Shown: positions 18,592-27,201 of the stretch, piece after piece
Layout of the letters: every line of letters begins with the position of its first letter
Position numbering within the stretch: position 1 is the stretch's first letter
Source: Vreelandella lutescens
GTDB lineage: Bacteria; Pseudomonadota; Gammaproteobacteria; Pseudomonadales; Halomonadaceae
Direction: 5' to 3'
Assembly: GCF_014640815.1 (NCBI RefSeq)
Contig: NZ_BMHM01000004.1
Coordinates: 463,975-527,974 of the forward strand
Length of the DNA stretch: 64,000 nt
Program-made: the position numbers and the translations under genes
Notes under the pieces: generated by a model
Told to the model about the DNA's origin: nothing
The model's database searches: none
Seen by the model: only the letters and a program-made list of their open reading frames with translations

Positions 18592-19196
18592 GTCGTTTTG
18601 AGCGCTGGTCGCGTAAAAAGCGTGGCCTTGAAAGTGAAGGTGTCGAGCATCAAGAGCGGCTAGAGCCCACGGATCCGCCGCTGGAAGAGCAGGCGCTAGC
18701 CGTAGAAGAGGAAGAAGCCACCGCGCCGGAAGCTGAACGCGCACAAGCGGTTCCGCCGCCCCCAGGCAGCCTGGACCACACGCTACCCGACCCAGACACA
18801 CTACCTGCAGGCAGCGATTTCAGTGCCTTTATGGTGCCAGGGGTTAGTGCGGCTCTACGCCGTCGCGCGCTGCGCAGGCTGTGGTCTACGGGTAACTATA
18901 ATGTGCGTGACGGGCTAGATGATTACGACGCCGATTACACTCAACAATTAAAACCCATGGCGAGTGAGCTGGCGGGCAAGCTACGCCGCTGGGCCAACAA
19001 AGCAGAAGAGAGCTTAGAGAAGCTGGAAGAGTCTACCCAGAAAGGCGATGAACAGGCGGCCAAAGAGCAGGAAGAGAGCGTAGCGAAGGATGACAACGCT
19101 TGCACAAGTGATGACAGTTTTGTACAAAGTGCTTCACTAGACGACCAGTCTGATTATTCTAGTCACGCTCAGGAAGAGCAAAAAAAAGACGTTTAG
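18588..19196 (+). CDS. DUF3306 protein, formate dehydrogenase cluster
   Basis: 202 residues, starting at GTG 18588 in a 4-bp overlap with the preceding gene. The family hallmark is the opening FERWSRKKRG, an acidic low-complexity linker and a conserved core around DFSAFMVPGVSAALRRRALRR, LWSTGNYNVRDGLDDYDADY. The C-terminal 60 residues are highly acidic and probably disordered. The function is unknown. Constant pairing with DUF3305 and formate dehydrogenase suggests a shared maturation task. Confidence 0.8.
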   Translation: MSRFERWSRKKRGLESEGVEHQERLEPTDPPLEEQALAVEEEEATAPEAERAQAVPPPPGSLDHTLPDPDTLPAGSDFSAFMVPGVSAALRRRALRRLWSTGNYNVRDGLDDYDADYTQQLKPMASELAGKLRRWANKAEESLEKLEESTQKGDEQAAKEQEESVAKDDNACTSDDSFVQSASLDDQSDYSSHAQEEQKKDV

Positions 19197-19407
19197 CTTT
19201 TTTAATCAGTGCTTTAGGGAGAGCCTGGTTGGCTTGCGTTGACAGCGATACGACCAATGGAAGTGGCAAAAATGCTGTTTGCGCCATACGCTGATACAAG
19301 ACGCAAGATTAAAAATGATCTGTCGTTATAACGCCGAAGGTCATCCGTAGGGTGACAAAATCTAATGTCTAATTATAACAAAAACGACCTCTTGACCGTG
19401 AGAATGC

Positions 19408-21123
19408 ATGAACCAACGAATCCAACTGGCGTCGATTGACGACCAGCGCAACGTTGCCGCTCGAGAAGCGGTGCGTCAGCGTATCTCATGGCCGGTGAAC
19501 CTAACGCCAGCCAACGTGACCTATCATAGCCGCGGGCACGTATTGCTGTTAGGCAGCGCGCTGGCGGTCAGCCAAGCAGCGAGCGCTCTACAGGGCCGAG
19601 GGCTAGCGTCCCTCACGCTGCTGACGACGGATACCGCCGTCGAACTGCTGGCAACTAGCGAGCCGCTGATCAGCCAAGTGTTGAGTACCCGCCAGCAGGC
19701 ACAGCTCAATGTAGCCGGGCATCTGGGTGCTTTTCGTGCCACGGTCACCCAAGAAGATGGTGAAGTGCTCAACCTTGCTCAAGCGCTGATTGAGCGTGAT
19801 GTGTTCGACGTGGTGTTGGACATGGCCGAGCCGGAAGCGCTGAACGTTGCTGCTTGGGAGATCCCTCCTCCGGGTTACCTTCGCCTCTCTTGGGAGCGCC
19901 AGGAAGCGGAACGCTCTGACGTCCTGGAGAGCTTGACAGAGCTGGTCGGTGAGTTTGATAAGCCTCGCTATTTTCAGGTAAATAATGATCTTTGTGCCCA
20001 CTCATCCAGTGGCAACGTCGGTTGCACGCGCTGCCTAGATGTGTGCCCGGCGGATGCGATTTCCAGCATCCAAGGCCGTATTGAATCGCGCATCGAGATC
20101 GATCCTTTTCTCTGTCAGGGCGTGGGTAGCTGCACCAGCGCTTGTCCTACGGGGGCCATCGAGTTTCGCCTGCCGGAAACCCGTCGCCAACAAGATACGC
20201 TCGCCGCTTGGCTAAATGCCTACCGGGAAGCCGGTGGTGACGTGCCGGTGTTGCGTTTTATTACCCATGATTCGCTGGAAGCTGAGCGCAAGGCAGGCGA
20301 TGTAACGCCAGGCCATGTGATTGATGCGCCGCTGGAAGAGCTGGGAGCCGCCGGTCACGACCAATGGCTAACCGCACTCGCCAATGGCGCTTCCGAGGTG
20401 CGCATTCAGCTTCACGATGACATGCCGCCCCGGCTAAGCGCATTTTTAGAGCACCAAATCGCCCAGGCTCACGCGCTGTTAACCGCGCTGGGACACGATA
20501 CCGCGCGTATCAAACTATTGCCTGTAGGGGCCAATAGCGAGCGCGATGCGCTGCCAAGCCTAACGCCTCTCACCGAGTCGTCGCTAAGTTTTACTGAACC
20601 TAACAAGCGTGTACGCCTGAACCAAGTGCTGGCACGGCTGGCCGAGCTGGGCGTGCCCAGCGGTGAACGCCATGCGATGCCCGCCGGGGCGGCCTACGGT
20701 GGCATCAAGGTAGATAGCGCCGCCTGTACGCTTTGCCACGCCTGTGTCAGTAACTGCCCCACTCCCGCGCTAAAATCGGGTGGCGACACGCCGGCACTCA
20801 GTTTTCTAGAAGCGGATTGTGTGCAGTGTGGTTTGTGTGAACAAGCGTGTCCTGAAGATGCGATCACCCTGGAGCCGGGCTTCCTCGCCGCGCCTGCCCG
20901 CGAAACACGGCACATCTGCCATGAAGAAGCCGCTTTCGAGTGCATCAGCTGTGGCAAGCCGTTTGCCACCGCCAGTACTGTGGCGACGATTAAAGCCAAG
21001 CTGGCCAATCACCCCTACTTTGCTGGCGACGCCATGTCGCGCCTAGAAATGTGTGAAGACTGCCGGGTGAAAGACGTTTGGAAAACCATGGCTCGTGATC
21101 CTGAAGCGCAATTAAAGGTGTAA
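19408..21123 (+). CDS. Polyferredoxin-type 4Fe-4S protein of the formate dehydrogenase cluster
   Basis: 571 residues. The N-terminal about 190 residues contain a Rossmann-like stretch (HVLLLGSALAVSQAASAL). Two 4Fe-4S motifs follow (CTRCLDVCPADAI; CQGVGSCTSACPTGAI), then a spacer and two more (CTLCHACVSNCPTPAL; CVQCGLCEQACPEDAI). Extra cysteine pairs lie near the C terminus (CISCGKPF; CEDC). It should carry several iron-sulfur clusters and handle electrons in the cytoplasm; no signal peptide is seen. ATG 19408 has only a weak ribosome binding site. The gene is followed after 4 bases by the chaperone gene. The redox partner is not identifiable from sequence. Confidence 0.8.
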   Translation: MNQRIQLASIDDQRNVAAREAVRQRISWPVNLTPANVTYHSRGHVLLLGSALAVSQAASALQGRGLASLTLLTTDTAVELLATSEPLISQVLSTRQQAQLNVAGHLGAFRATVTQEDGEVLNLAQALIERDVFDVVLDMAEPEALNVAAWEIPPPGYLRLSWERQEAERSDVLESLTELVGEFDKPRYFQVNNDLCAHSSSGNVGCTRCLDVCPADAISSIQGRIESRIEIDPFLCQGVGSCTSACPTGAIEFRLPETRRQQDTLAAWLNAYREAGGDVPVLRFITHDSLEAERKAGDVTPGHVIDAPLEELGAAGHDQWLTALANGASEVRIQLHDDMPPRLSAFLEHQIAQAHALLTALGHDTARIKLLPVGANSERDALPSLTPLTESSLSFTEPNKRVRLNQVLARLAELGVPSGERHAMPAGAAYGGIKVDSAACTLCHACVSNCPTPALKSGGDTPALSFLEADCVQCGLCEQACPEDAITLEPGFLAAPARETRHICHEEAAFECISCGKPFATASTVATIKAKLANHPYFAGDAMSRLEMCEDCRVKDVWKTMARDPEAQLKV

Positions 21124-21127
21124 TGCA

Positions 21128-21781
21128 ATGAGCGATGCAATGCCTCAGCTAAGTGAAACCGATGCGCTGCGAATGGACATTTATCAGCTGTTCGCCAGCC
21201 TGCTGCGTCAGGCCCCCGACAGTGAGCTGTTGGCGTGGCTGGCAAGCCTGGATATTGAACAAGATGGCAGTCGCATTGCTGAGTGCTGGGGAGCCCTGTC
21301 ACAGGCGGCAAGCCAAAGCGATGTCGATAGCCTAAAGCGAGCGCATTTCCGCCACTTGGTGGGCGTGATTCAAGGTGACGTTGTTCCCTATGCGTCCTGG
21401 TACCGAAATGGCGAGCTGATGGAAGCTGCGCTGGTCGCGCTGCGCCAAGATCTCCGGGCGTTGGGCTTCGAGCGCAGCGAGCATACCCGTGACCCAGAAG
21501 ACCATCTGGCCGCCATGTGCGAAGTGATGGCCATGCTCATCGCCGCGCAAAATGGTGAACAGTTTACCTTTTTTCAACAGCACATCGCCCCGTGGGCGCG
21601 CCGCTGTTGGGATGACCTTGCAAAAGTAGACACCGCTTTCTATTCAGCGCTGGGGCAGTTGGGTGGCGCGTTTATAGAGAGCGAACAGGCACGTTTGAGC
21701 GATCAGGCGGCCTATCAGCCAGTGCGTATAGTGGAGCCCGCTTCCTATAACGCTGGTGCAGCGCGCAAAGCCACACCGTGA
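21128..21781 (+). CDS. TorD/DmsD-family molybdoenzyme chaperone
   Basis: 217 residues, all alpha-helical in character, of the TorD/DmsD/NarJ-type family. The middle part includes DVVPYASWYRNGELMEAAL, and the family's E(P)xDH-like motif appears as TRDPEDHLAAMCEVM. Such chaperones bind the Tat signal and hold the apo-enzyme until the cofactor is in place. The gene sits between the polyferredoxin and the formate dehydrogenase subunits, so FdhA (with its RRQFLK signal) is the expected client. AAGGTG lies 8 bases before the ATG. Confidence 0.88.
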   Translation: MSDAMPQLSETDALRMDIYQLFASLLRQAPDSELLAWLASLDIEQDGSRIAECWGALSQAASQSDVDSLKRAHFRHLVGVIQGDVVPYASWYRNGELMEAALVALRQDLRALGFERSEHTRDPEDHLAAMCEVMAMLIAAQNGEQFTFFQQHIAPWARRCWDDLAKVDTAFYSALGQLGGAFIESEQARLSDQAAYQPVRIVEPASYNAGAARKATP

Positions 21782-21857
21782 CGTGACCGTGCGCAGCGGT
21801 AAGCGAATAAAGGGCCTGCTGGCCACGCATAAAAAAAGCATGAAAGAGGAGAACCCC

Positions 21858-22061
21858 ATGCACAAGTCACATAACCCTGAGCGCCGCCGGTTTATGAAAA
21901 CCGTTGGTTTAGGCACCGCTGCTGCGGGTGCTGCCGTTGCGGTAGGCCACGTCACGCTGGCACAGGCGGACGATAAACGTCCGGTCGAGCGCGACCAACA
22001 GGCGGTGAACTACCGCGAGACCGACCATATTCGTGCTTATTACGCCTCGCTGCGTGACTGA
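21858..22061 (+). CDS. Small Tat-signal protein of the formate dehydrogenase operon
   Basis: 67 residues. The frame is open from 21756, but only the ATG at 21858 has a good ribosome binding site (AAAGAGGAGA, about 6 bases upstream). The protein begins with a twin-arginine signal (PERRRFMKTVGLG), a hydrophobic segment AAAGAAVAVGHV and a short charged mature part ending ETDHIRAYYASLRD. It matches the small Tat proteins often found just before formate dehydrogenase alpha subunits. The mature part is under 40 residues with no cysteines. It may be a structural subunit or export partner; the role is unproven. Confidence 0.8.
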   Translation: MHKSHNPERRRFMKTVGLGTAAAGAAVAVGHVTLAQADDKRPVERDQQAVNYRETDHIRAYYASLRD

Positions 22062-22085
22062 CGGCGAACTGCCAGGAGATTTGCC

Positions 22086-24938
22086 ATGCGTCTAACTCGC
22101 AAAACTAACACCCCTGCTGCCTCTGGGCTGGGTATTTCCCGTCGCCAGTTTCTGAAACGTACGGGCGTGGCCACCGGTGGCGTTGCTGCCGTCGGCTTTA
22201 TGGGTGCGCCGATGATGCAGCGCACTGAAGCAGCCGATAAAACCCCAGTACTCGACTCCCCGGTAGAAACTAAACGCACCATTTGCTCCCACTGTTCGGT
22301 GGGCTGCGGTGTGTATGCCGAGGTACAAGAAGGTATCTGGACCAAGCAAGAACCCGCCTTCGACCACCCGATCAACCGTGGTGCTCACTGCGCGAAAGGC
22401 GCGTCGCTACGCCAGCACGGCCACTCCACTCGCCGCCTGAAGTACCCGATGAAGCTGGTGGCCGGTGAATGGCAGCGTATGGACTGGGACACTGCCGTCA
22501 ACGAAATTGGCGACAAGCTGATTGAGCTGCGCGACGCTCACGGCCCCGACAGCGTTTACTGGCTGGGCTCGGCGAAGTTCAGTAACGAGCAGGCGTACCT
22601 GATGCGCAAGCTCGCCTCCATGTGGGGCACCAATAATACCGACCACCAGGCGCGTATCTGCCACTCCACTACTGTGGCGGGCGTTGCGAACACCTGGGGT
22701 TACGGGGCGATGACCAACTCGCTCAACGATATGCATAACAGTAAGGCCATCCTGTTCATTGGTTCTAACCCCAGTGAAGCCCACCCGGTGGCCATGCAGC
22801 ATATTCTGATCGCAAAAGAGCGCAACAACTGCGAGATTATCGTGGCTGACCCGCGCTTTACCCGTACTGCGGCCAAAGCCAACAAGTACGTGCGTCTGCG
22901 TCCTGGCTCTGATGTTGCCTACATCTGGGGCTTGCTGTGGCACATCTTTGAGAACGGCTGGGAAGATAGCGAGTACATCAGCCAACGCGTTTACGGCATG
23001 GACGACGTGCGGGCAGAAGTCGCCCAGTTCCCGCCCAGCGTTGTAGAAGATATTACCGGCGTATCGGAAGCGGACATGTTCGACGTGGCCAAGCGCCTTG
23101 CCGACAATCGCCCCGGTTGTGTCGTGTGGTGTATGGGCGGTACCCAGCACACCACTGGTAACAACAACACCCGTGCCTACTGCATTCTGGAGCTGGCGCT
23201 GGGTAACATCGGTAAATCCGGTGGCGGTGCTAACATTCTGCGCGGTCACGATAACGTACAGGGTGCCACCGATTTAGGTCTGGGGTCTGATTCACTGCCG
23301 GGCTATTACGGCTTAGCTGAAGAAGCTTGGCAGCACTGGGCCAAAGTGTGGGATGTAGACTACGAGTGGTTGAAAGGCCGTTTCGATGACACCGAGTACG
23401 CCGACGGCAAGCCCATGTACTCCAGCGGTATTACCGTATCGCGCTGGGTAGATGGCGTGCTGGAAGAGGACGAAAACATCTCCCAGCGCACTGCGCTGAA
23501 AGCGATGTTCTACTGGGGCCACGCGGTTAACTCGCAAACCCGCGGCGTTGAAATGCAAAAGGCGATGCAGAAGCTTGAGATGATGGTCATCGTGGACCCT
23601 TATCCCACCGTTGCCGCTGTTATGCACGACCGCACCGACGGCGTTTACCTGCTGCCTGCCGCCACTCAGTTTGAAACCACCGGCAGTGTTACCGCCACCA
23701 ACCGCTCTATTCAGTGGCGCGACCGCGTGATTGAGCCGTTGTTCGAATCAAAGCCCGACCATGAAATCATGTACCTGTTTGCCCGCAAGCTGGGCTTCGG
23801 TGATGAGCTGGTTAAGAACTTTGAAATGAACGGCGACGAGCCGCTGATCGAAGATATCCTGCGTGAAATCAATAGCGGCATGTGGACGGTAGGCTACACC
23901 GGCCAAAGCCCGGAGCGCCTGAAAGAGCACCAGCAAAACTGGCACACCTTTAGCTTTGAAAATCTGCGTGCCCAAGGTGGCCCCTCAGATGGCGACTACT
24001 ACGGCTTGCCGTGGCCCTGCTGGGGAACGCCAGAGTTCCGTCATCCTGGCTCGCCCAATCTCTACGACACCAGTATTCCGGTGATGGAAGGCGGCATGGG
24101 CTTCCGTGCCCGCTTTGGTATTGAGCGCGATGGGGTGAACCTGCTGGCAGAAGGCTCGGCGCCGGTCGGTGGCGATATCGACGACGGCTATCCTGAGTTT
24201 AGCGACCAGTTGCTTAAAGACCTGGGCTGGTGGGATGACCTGACGGCTGAAGAGAAAGTGGCTGCTGAAGGTAAAAACTGGAAGACCGACTTCTCCGGCG
24301 GTATCCAGCGCGTTGCTATTGAACACGGCTGTGCCCCTTACGGTAACGCCAAAGCCCGCGCCGTGGTGTGGACCTTCCCGGATGCCGTTCCAAAGCACCG
24401 TGAGCCGCTCTACACCACCCGTCGGGATCTGGTTGAGCGCTACCCCACGTGGGACGATTTTGACTCCATCATGCGTCTGCCCACGATGTACAAAACCATT
24501 CAGGACCGCGACAACAGTGCGGACTACCCGATCATTTTGACCTCAGGTCGTTTGGTTGAGTACGAGGGCGGTGGTGAAGAGACGCGCTCCATGTCGTGGC
24601 TGGCTGAGCTGCAGCAGGAGATGTTCGTCGAGATCAACCCTGCCGACGCCAACGACATTGGTATCCGCGATGGCGACCAAGTATGGGTAGAAGGTGCCGA
24701 AGGCGGGCGGGTCAAGGTAAAAGCGTTGGTCACGCCCCGCGTTGATCGCAAAGTGGCGTTTATGCCGTTCCACTTTGGCGGTGTGTTCCAGGGCGAAAGT
24801 CTCCATGACCGCTACCCGGAAGGCACTGTTCCTTATGTGATTGGTGAGGCCGCCAATACCGCGACCACGTATGGCTACGACCCGGTGACACTGATGCAAG
24901 AGACCAAGTGCACCATTTGCCGTATTGAACGTGCCTAA
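22086..24938 (+). CDS. fdhA: Formate dehydrogenase catalytic (alpha) subunit, molybdopterin type
   Basis: 950 residues. A Tat signal (SRRQFLKRTG) is followed by the 4Fe-4S motif Cys67, Cys70, Cys74 and Cys102 (CSHCSVGCG, GAHCAKG). The molybdenum ligand is Cys192 in ARICHSTTVAG, where the E. coli enzymes have selenocysteine, so no in-frame TGA is needed. The molybdopterin-dinucleotide-binding domain is at the C terminus (SGRLVEYEGGG, ETRSMSWLAELQQEMFVE). It oxidises formate to CO2 in the periplasm and passes electrons to the beta subunit. GGAG precedes the ATG. The chaperone, FdhD and MobA nearby complete its maturation set. Confidence 0.94.
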   Translation: MRLTRKTNTPAASGLGISRRQFLKRTGVATGGVAAVGFMGAPMMQRTEAADKTPVLDSPVETKRTICSHCSVGCGVYAEVQEGIWTKQEPAFDHPINRGAHCAKGASLRQHGHSTRRLKYPMKLVAGEWQRMDWDTAVNEIGDKLIELRDAHGPDSVYWLGSAKFSNEQAYLMRKLASMWGTNNTDHQARICHSTTVAGVANTWGYGAMTNSLNDMHNSKAILFIGSNPSEAHPVAMQHILIAKERNNCEIIVADPRFTRTAAKANKYVRLRPGSDVAYIWGLLWHIFENGWEDSEYISQRVYGMDDVRAEVAQFPPSVVEDITGVSEADMFDVAKRLADNRPGCVVWCMGGTQHTTGNNNTRAYCILELALGNIGKSGGGANILRGHDNVQGATDLGLGSDSLPGYYGLAEEAWQHWAKVWDVDYEWLKGRFDDTEYADGKPMYSSGITVSRWVDGVLEEDENISQRTALKAMFYWGHAVNSQTRGVEMQKAMQKLEMMVIVDPYPTVAAVMHDRTDGVYLLPAATQFETTGSVTATNRSIQWRDRVIEPLFESKPDHEIMYLFARKLGFGDELVKNFEMNGDEPLIEDILREINSGMWTVGYTGQSPERLKEHQQNWHTFSFENLRAQGGPSDGDYYGLPWPCWGTPEFRHPGSPNLYDTSIPVMEGGMGFRARFGIERDGVNLLAEGSAPVGGDIDDGYPEFSDQLLKDLGWWDDLTAEEKVAAEGKNWKTDFSGGIQRVAIEHGCAPYGNAKARAVVWTFPDAVPKHREPLYTTRRDLVERYPTWDDFDSIMRLPTMYKTIQDRDNSADYPIILTSGRLVEYEGGGEETRSMSWLAELQQEMFVEINPADANDIGIRDGDQVWVEGAEGGRVKVKALVTPRVDRKVAFMPFHFGGVFQGESLHDRYPEGTVPYVIGEAANTATTYGYDPVTLMQETKCTICRIERA

Positions 24939-24968
24939 CCTACACCGCGCGACCTGACCTGACAGCAT

Positions 24969-24994
24969 GCCGGTGCGGCAACGTCCGCATCGGC
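24969..24994 (+). promoter_or_regulatory. Intercistronic hairpin before fdhB
   Basis: GCCGGTGCGG and CCGCATCGGC form a 10-bp stem (one G-U) with the six-base loop CAACGT. It ends directly before the AAGAGGAG ribosome binding site of the beta-subunit gene. No T-run follows, so it is more likely an mRNA-stability or translation element than a terminator. Confidence 0.5.
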
Positions 24995-25008
24995 AAGAGG
25001 AGAACACC

Positions 25009-25623
25009 ATGGCTCAAATGAAATTTATGTGTGACGCCGAGCGCTGCATCGAGTGCAACGGCTGCGTCACTGCCTGTAAGAATGCCAACGACGTCGAGTG
25101 GGGCATTCAGCGCCGCCGCGTGGTCACTCTGAACGATGGCGAAGCGGATGAGATGTCGATCTCTGTCGCCTGTATGCACTGCGACGACGCTCCTTGTATG
25201 GCGGTTTGCCCCACTGACTGCTTCTACAAAACTGACGACGGCATCGTACTGCACGATAAAGACCTCTGCATTGGCTGTGGTTACTGCCTGTACGCCTGCC
25301 CCTTTGGCGCGCCGCAGTTCCCCCAGCAGAACGCCTTTGGCGAGCGCGGCAAGATGGACAAATGCACCTTCTGTGCTGGCGGCCCCGCAGAAACCAAAGA
25401 AGAGGAGTACCAAAAGTACGGCTCTAACCGCATCGCAGAAGGCAAGCTGCCGCTGTGCGCTGAAATGTGTTCTACCAAAGCGCTGCTGGCCGGTGACGCG
25501 CAGGATGTCGCCGATATCTTCCGTCAGCGTGTGGTACACCGTGGCCATAAAGATGGAGCATGGTCGAACAATCCTCAGGCTAGCACTGACAACCTTGCCT
25601 ACGATGCTGCCCGTAAAGGGTAA
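25009..25623 (+). CDS. fdhB: Formate dehydrogenase iron-sulfur (beta) subunit
   Basis: 204 residues of the FdnH/Fdh3B type with four 4Fe-4S clusters: CIECNGCVTACKN, CMHCDDAPCMAVCPTDC, CIGCGYCLYACPFGAP and CTFC with a later CAEMC. It carries electrons from FdhA to the membrane cytochrome. The chosen ATG at 25009 follows AAGAGGAG by about 6 bases; the upstream in-frame ATG at 24967 lies inside the hairpin region and lacks a ribosome binding site. There is no C-terminal transmembrane helix, unlike FdnH, which fits the Fdh3 type. Confidence 0.93.
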   Translation: MAQMKFMCDAERCIECNGCVTACKNANDVEWGIQRRRVVTLNDGEADEMSISVACMHCDDAPCMAVCPTDCFYKTDDGIVLHDKDLCIGCGYCLYACPFGAPQFPQQNAFGERGKMDKCTFCAGGPAETKEEEYQKYGSNRIAEGKLPLCAEMCSTKALLAGDAQDVADIFRQRVVHRGHKDGAWSNNPQASTDNLAYDAARKG

Positions 25624-25634
25624 GGAGGCGTGTC

Positions 25635-26729
25635 ATGACAACGTTGACCATGACAACTGCACAGGTGCCCTCACGGGCACCTAGCTGGCGACAACGCTGC
25701 TGGCGTTTATGCCTAATGTTGGTGCTGCTGGTAGCAAGCCTTGGGGTGACCCAGCTTGCCGTTGCACAAGCAGACCCAAACCGCGAAATGACCACCGCTG
25801 CGCCCGGCATTACCGCCGAGCAGTGGCGTCAGGTGCGCAGCGGAGAAACCGGGCCGAACTATCGTGATTCACGTCATGAGAGTAACTACAACCTGATCAA
25901 CGCTAGCGGTGAAACGTGGCGGATTCTGCGCAACCGTTGGGTGTCTCCGTTTGGTTTAATTGCCGTCTTAGGCATGGCCAGCGTGATTACCCTGTTTTAC
26001 CTCGTCATTGGGCGCAAGCACCTGGATGAGCCGCGCACAGGTCGTAAGCTGTTTCGCTGGTCGCTGTTTATGCGCTCGCTGCACTGGACAGTGGCCACCC
26101 TGTTTATCACGCTAGCGCTGACGGGACTCAACTTGCTGTATGGCAAGTTTGTCTTCCGCACGCTGTTTGGTGATGCGGTGTGGGCATGGATGATTTCGGC
26201 CTCTAAAGTGTTGCATAACTACTTAGGTCCAATGTTCGGCATTCTGCTGATTGTGCTGCTAGTGAAATTGTTAAAAGACAATATCCCGAAAAAGCACGAC
26301 CTACAGTGGTTTAAGCAAGGCGGTGGTCTTGTCGGCAAAGGCCACCCGGATGCTGGTTTTGCCAATGGTGGTGAAAAAGCCTGGTACTGGCTGCTTGCCA
26401 CTGCAGGGTTGATCGTAGTTGCCAGCGGTTTTGTGCTTGATTTCCCTAACTATGGACAAGGGCGCGACACCATGCAGTGGGCCAATATCATCCACGCTGT
26501 GGGTGCTTTGGGTCTCACCGCCGTTGCGCTGGGGCATATCTACATCGGTACCGTAGGTACTGAAGGTTCATTAGAAGGCATGACCACTGGCTACGTCGAC
26601 GAAACTTGGGCCAAAGAGCACCACAATCTGTGGTACGAAGAGGTCAAGGATCAAGCCATCAGCGAAGAAGAGCTGGCGGCGCGTAAAGCGGGCGGTAGCA
26701 GCGAGCCTTCAACAGCCAAGCCAAGCTGA
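25635..26729 (+). CDS. fdhC: Formate dehydrogenase cytochrome b (gamma) subunit
   Basis: 364 residues. An N-terminal hydrophobic segment (LMLVLLVASLGVTQLAVAQA) is likely a signal peptide. A periplasmic stretch follows, then four membrane helices with the cytochrome b556 histidine pattern (RSLHWTVATLFITLALTGL; KVLHNYLGPMFGILL; NIIHAVGALGLTAVALGHIYIG). It anchors FdhAB and passes electrons to quinone. The ATG has AAGGAGG 7 bases upstream and lies 11 bases after fdhB. It is last in the operon, before a strong terminator. Confidence 0.92.
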   Translation: MTTLTMTTAQVPSRAPSWRQRCWRLCLMLVLLVASLGVTQLAVAQADPNREMTTAAPGITAEQWRQVRSGETGPNYRDSRHESNYNLINASGETWRILRNRWVSPFGLIAVLGMASVITLFYLVIGRKHLDEPRTGRKLFRWSLFMRSLHWTVATLFITLALTGLNLLYGKFVFRTLFGDAVWAWMISASKVLHNYLGPMFGILLIVLLVKLLKDNIPKKHDLQWFKQGGGLVGKGHPDAGFANGGEKAWYWLLATAGLIVVASGFVLDFPNYGQGRDTMQWANIIHAVGALGLTAVALGHIYIGTVGTEGSLEGMTTGYVDETWAKEHHNLWYEEVKDQAISEEELAARKAGGSSEPSTAKPS

Positions 26730-26781
26730 TTCGTGTTATCGAGCCAATCGATAGTGTGAATGGATAGTGTGAACGCCCTTT

Positions 26782-26808
26782 GACACCGCCTTCGGGCGGT
26801 GTCTTTTG
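26782..26808 (+). terminator. Terminator of the formate dehydrogenase operon
   Basis: GACACCGCC and GGCGGTGTC form a 9-bp stem with a TTCG tetraloop, followed by TTTTGTT. It lies about 50 bases after the fdhC stop and 45 bases before DUF1244. Confidence 0.9.
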
Positions 26809-26847
26809 TTATGCTGCACTTCAATGATTTTTGAGAGAGGAATCACC

Positions 26848-27198
26848 ATGTCGACATTTGATGAACTGGATGCGACCACCCGTACCGAGCTTGAAGCCGC
26901 TGCGTTTCGCCGCTTGCTCAAGCATCTGGACGACAATAAAGATGTGCAGAACATCGACCTGATGATTCTGGCCGACTTCTGCCGTAACTGCCTCTCGAAA
27001 TGGCTAGTGACCGCCGCCGATGAGCGTGGCACTGCGCTTGAAATGGACGCCGCCCGTGAGTACGTCTATGGCATGCCCTACAGCGAGTGGAAAGCTCATC
27101 ACCAGGGTGAGGCAACGCCAGAGCAGCTAGCCGCCCTTGATGCTCGTCAAGCCAACAAGAAGGCCAACGCCCAGGCCGAGAGCAAGCATAAGGAGTAA
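26848..27198 (+). CDS. DUF1244 family protein
   Basis: 116 residues; the ATG at 26848 is preceded by GAGAGAGGA. The family core is present: EAAAFRRLLKHLDDN, VQNIDLMILADFCRNCLSKW, and REYVYGMPYSEWKAHHQGEATPEQL. The CRNC pair could bind metal. DUF1244 proteins are small cytoplasmic proteins of unknown function. It lies 3 bases before moaB, so it is probably co-transcribed with moaB and the second moeA. A link to cofactor synthesis is only positional. Confidence 0.85.
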   Translation: MSTFDELDATTRTELEAAAFRRLLKHLDDNKDVQNIDLMILADFCRNCLSKWLVTAADERGTALEMDAAREYVYGMPYSEWKAHHQGEATPEQLAALDARQANKKANAQAESKHKE

Positions 27199-27201
27199 CG
27201 C

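Noticed and set aside
19263..19285. Sigma-54 promoter before the polyferredoxin gene
   Set aside because: A TGGCA is followed by TTTGC, but the GG-to-GC distance is too long for a functional -24/-12 element.
22407..23249. Open frame of 280 residues on the minus strand inside fdhA
   Set aside because: It is antisense to a well-conserved part of the catalytic subunit and shows no recognisable protein features.
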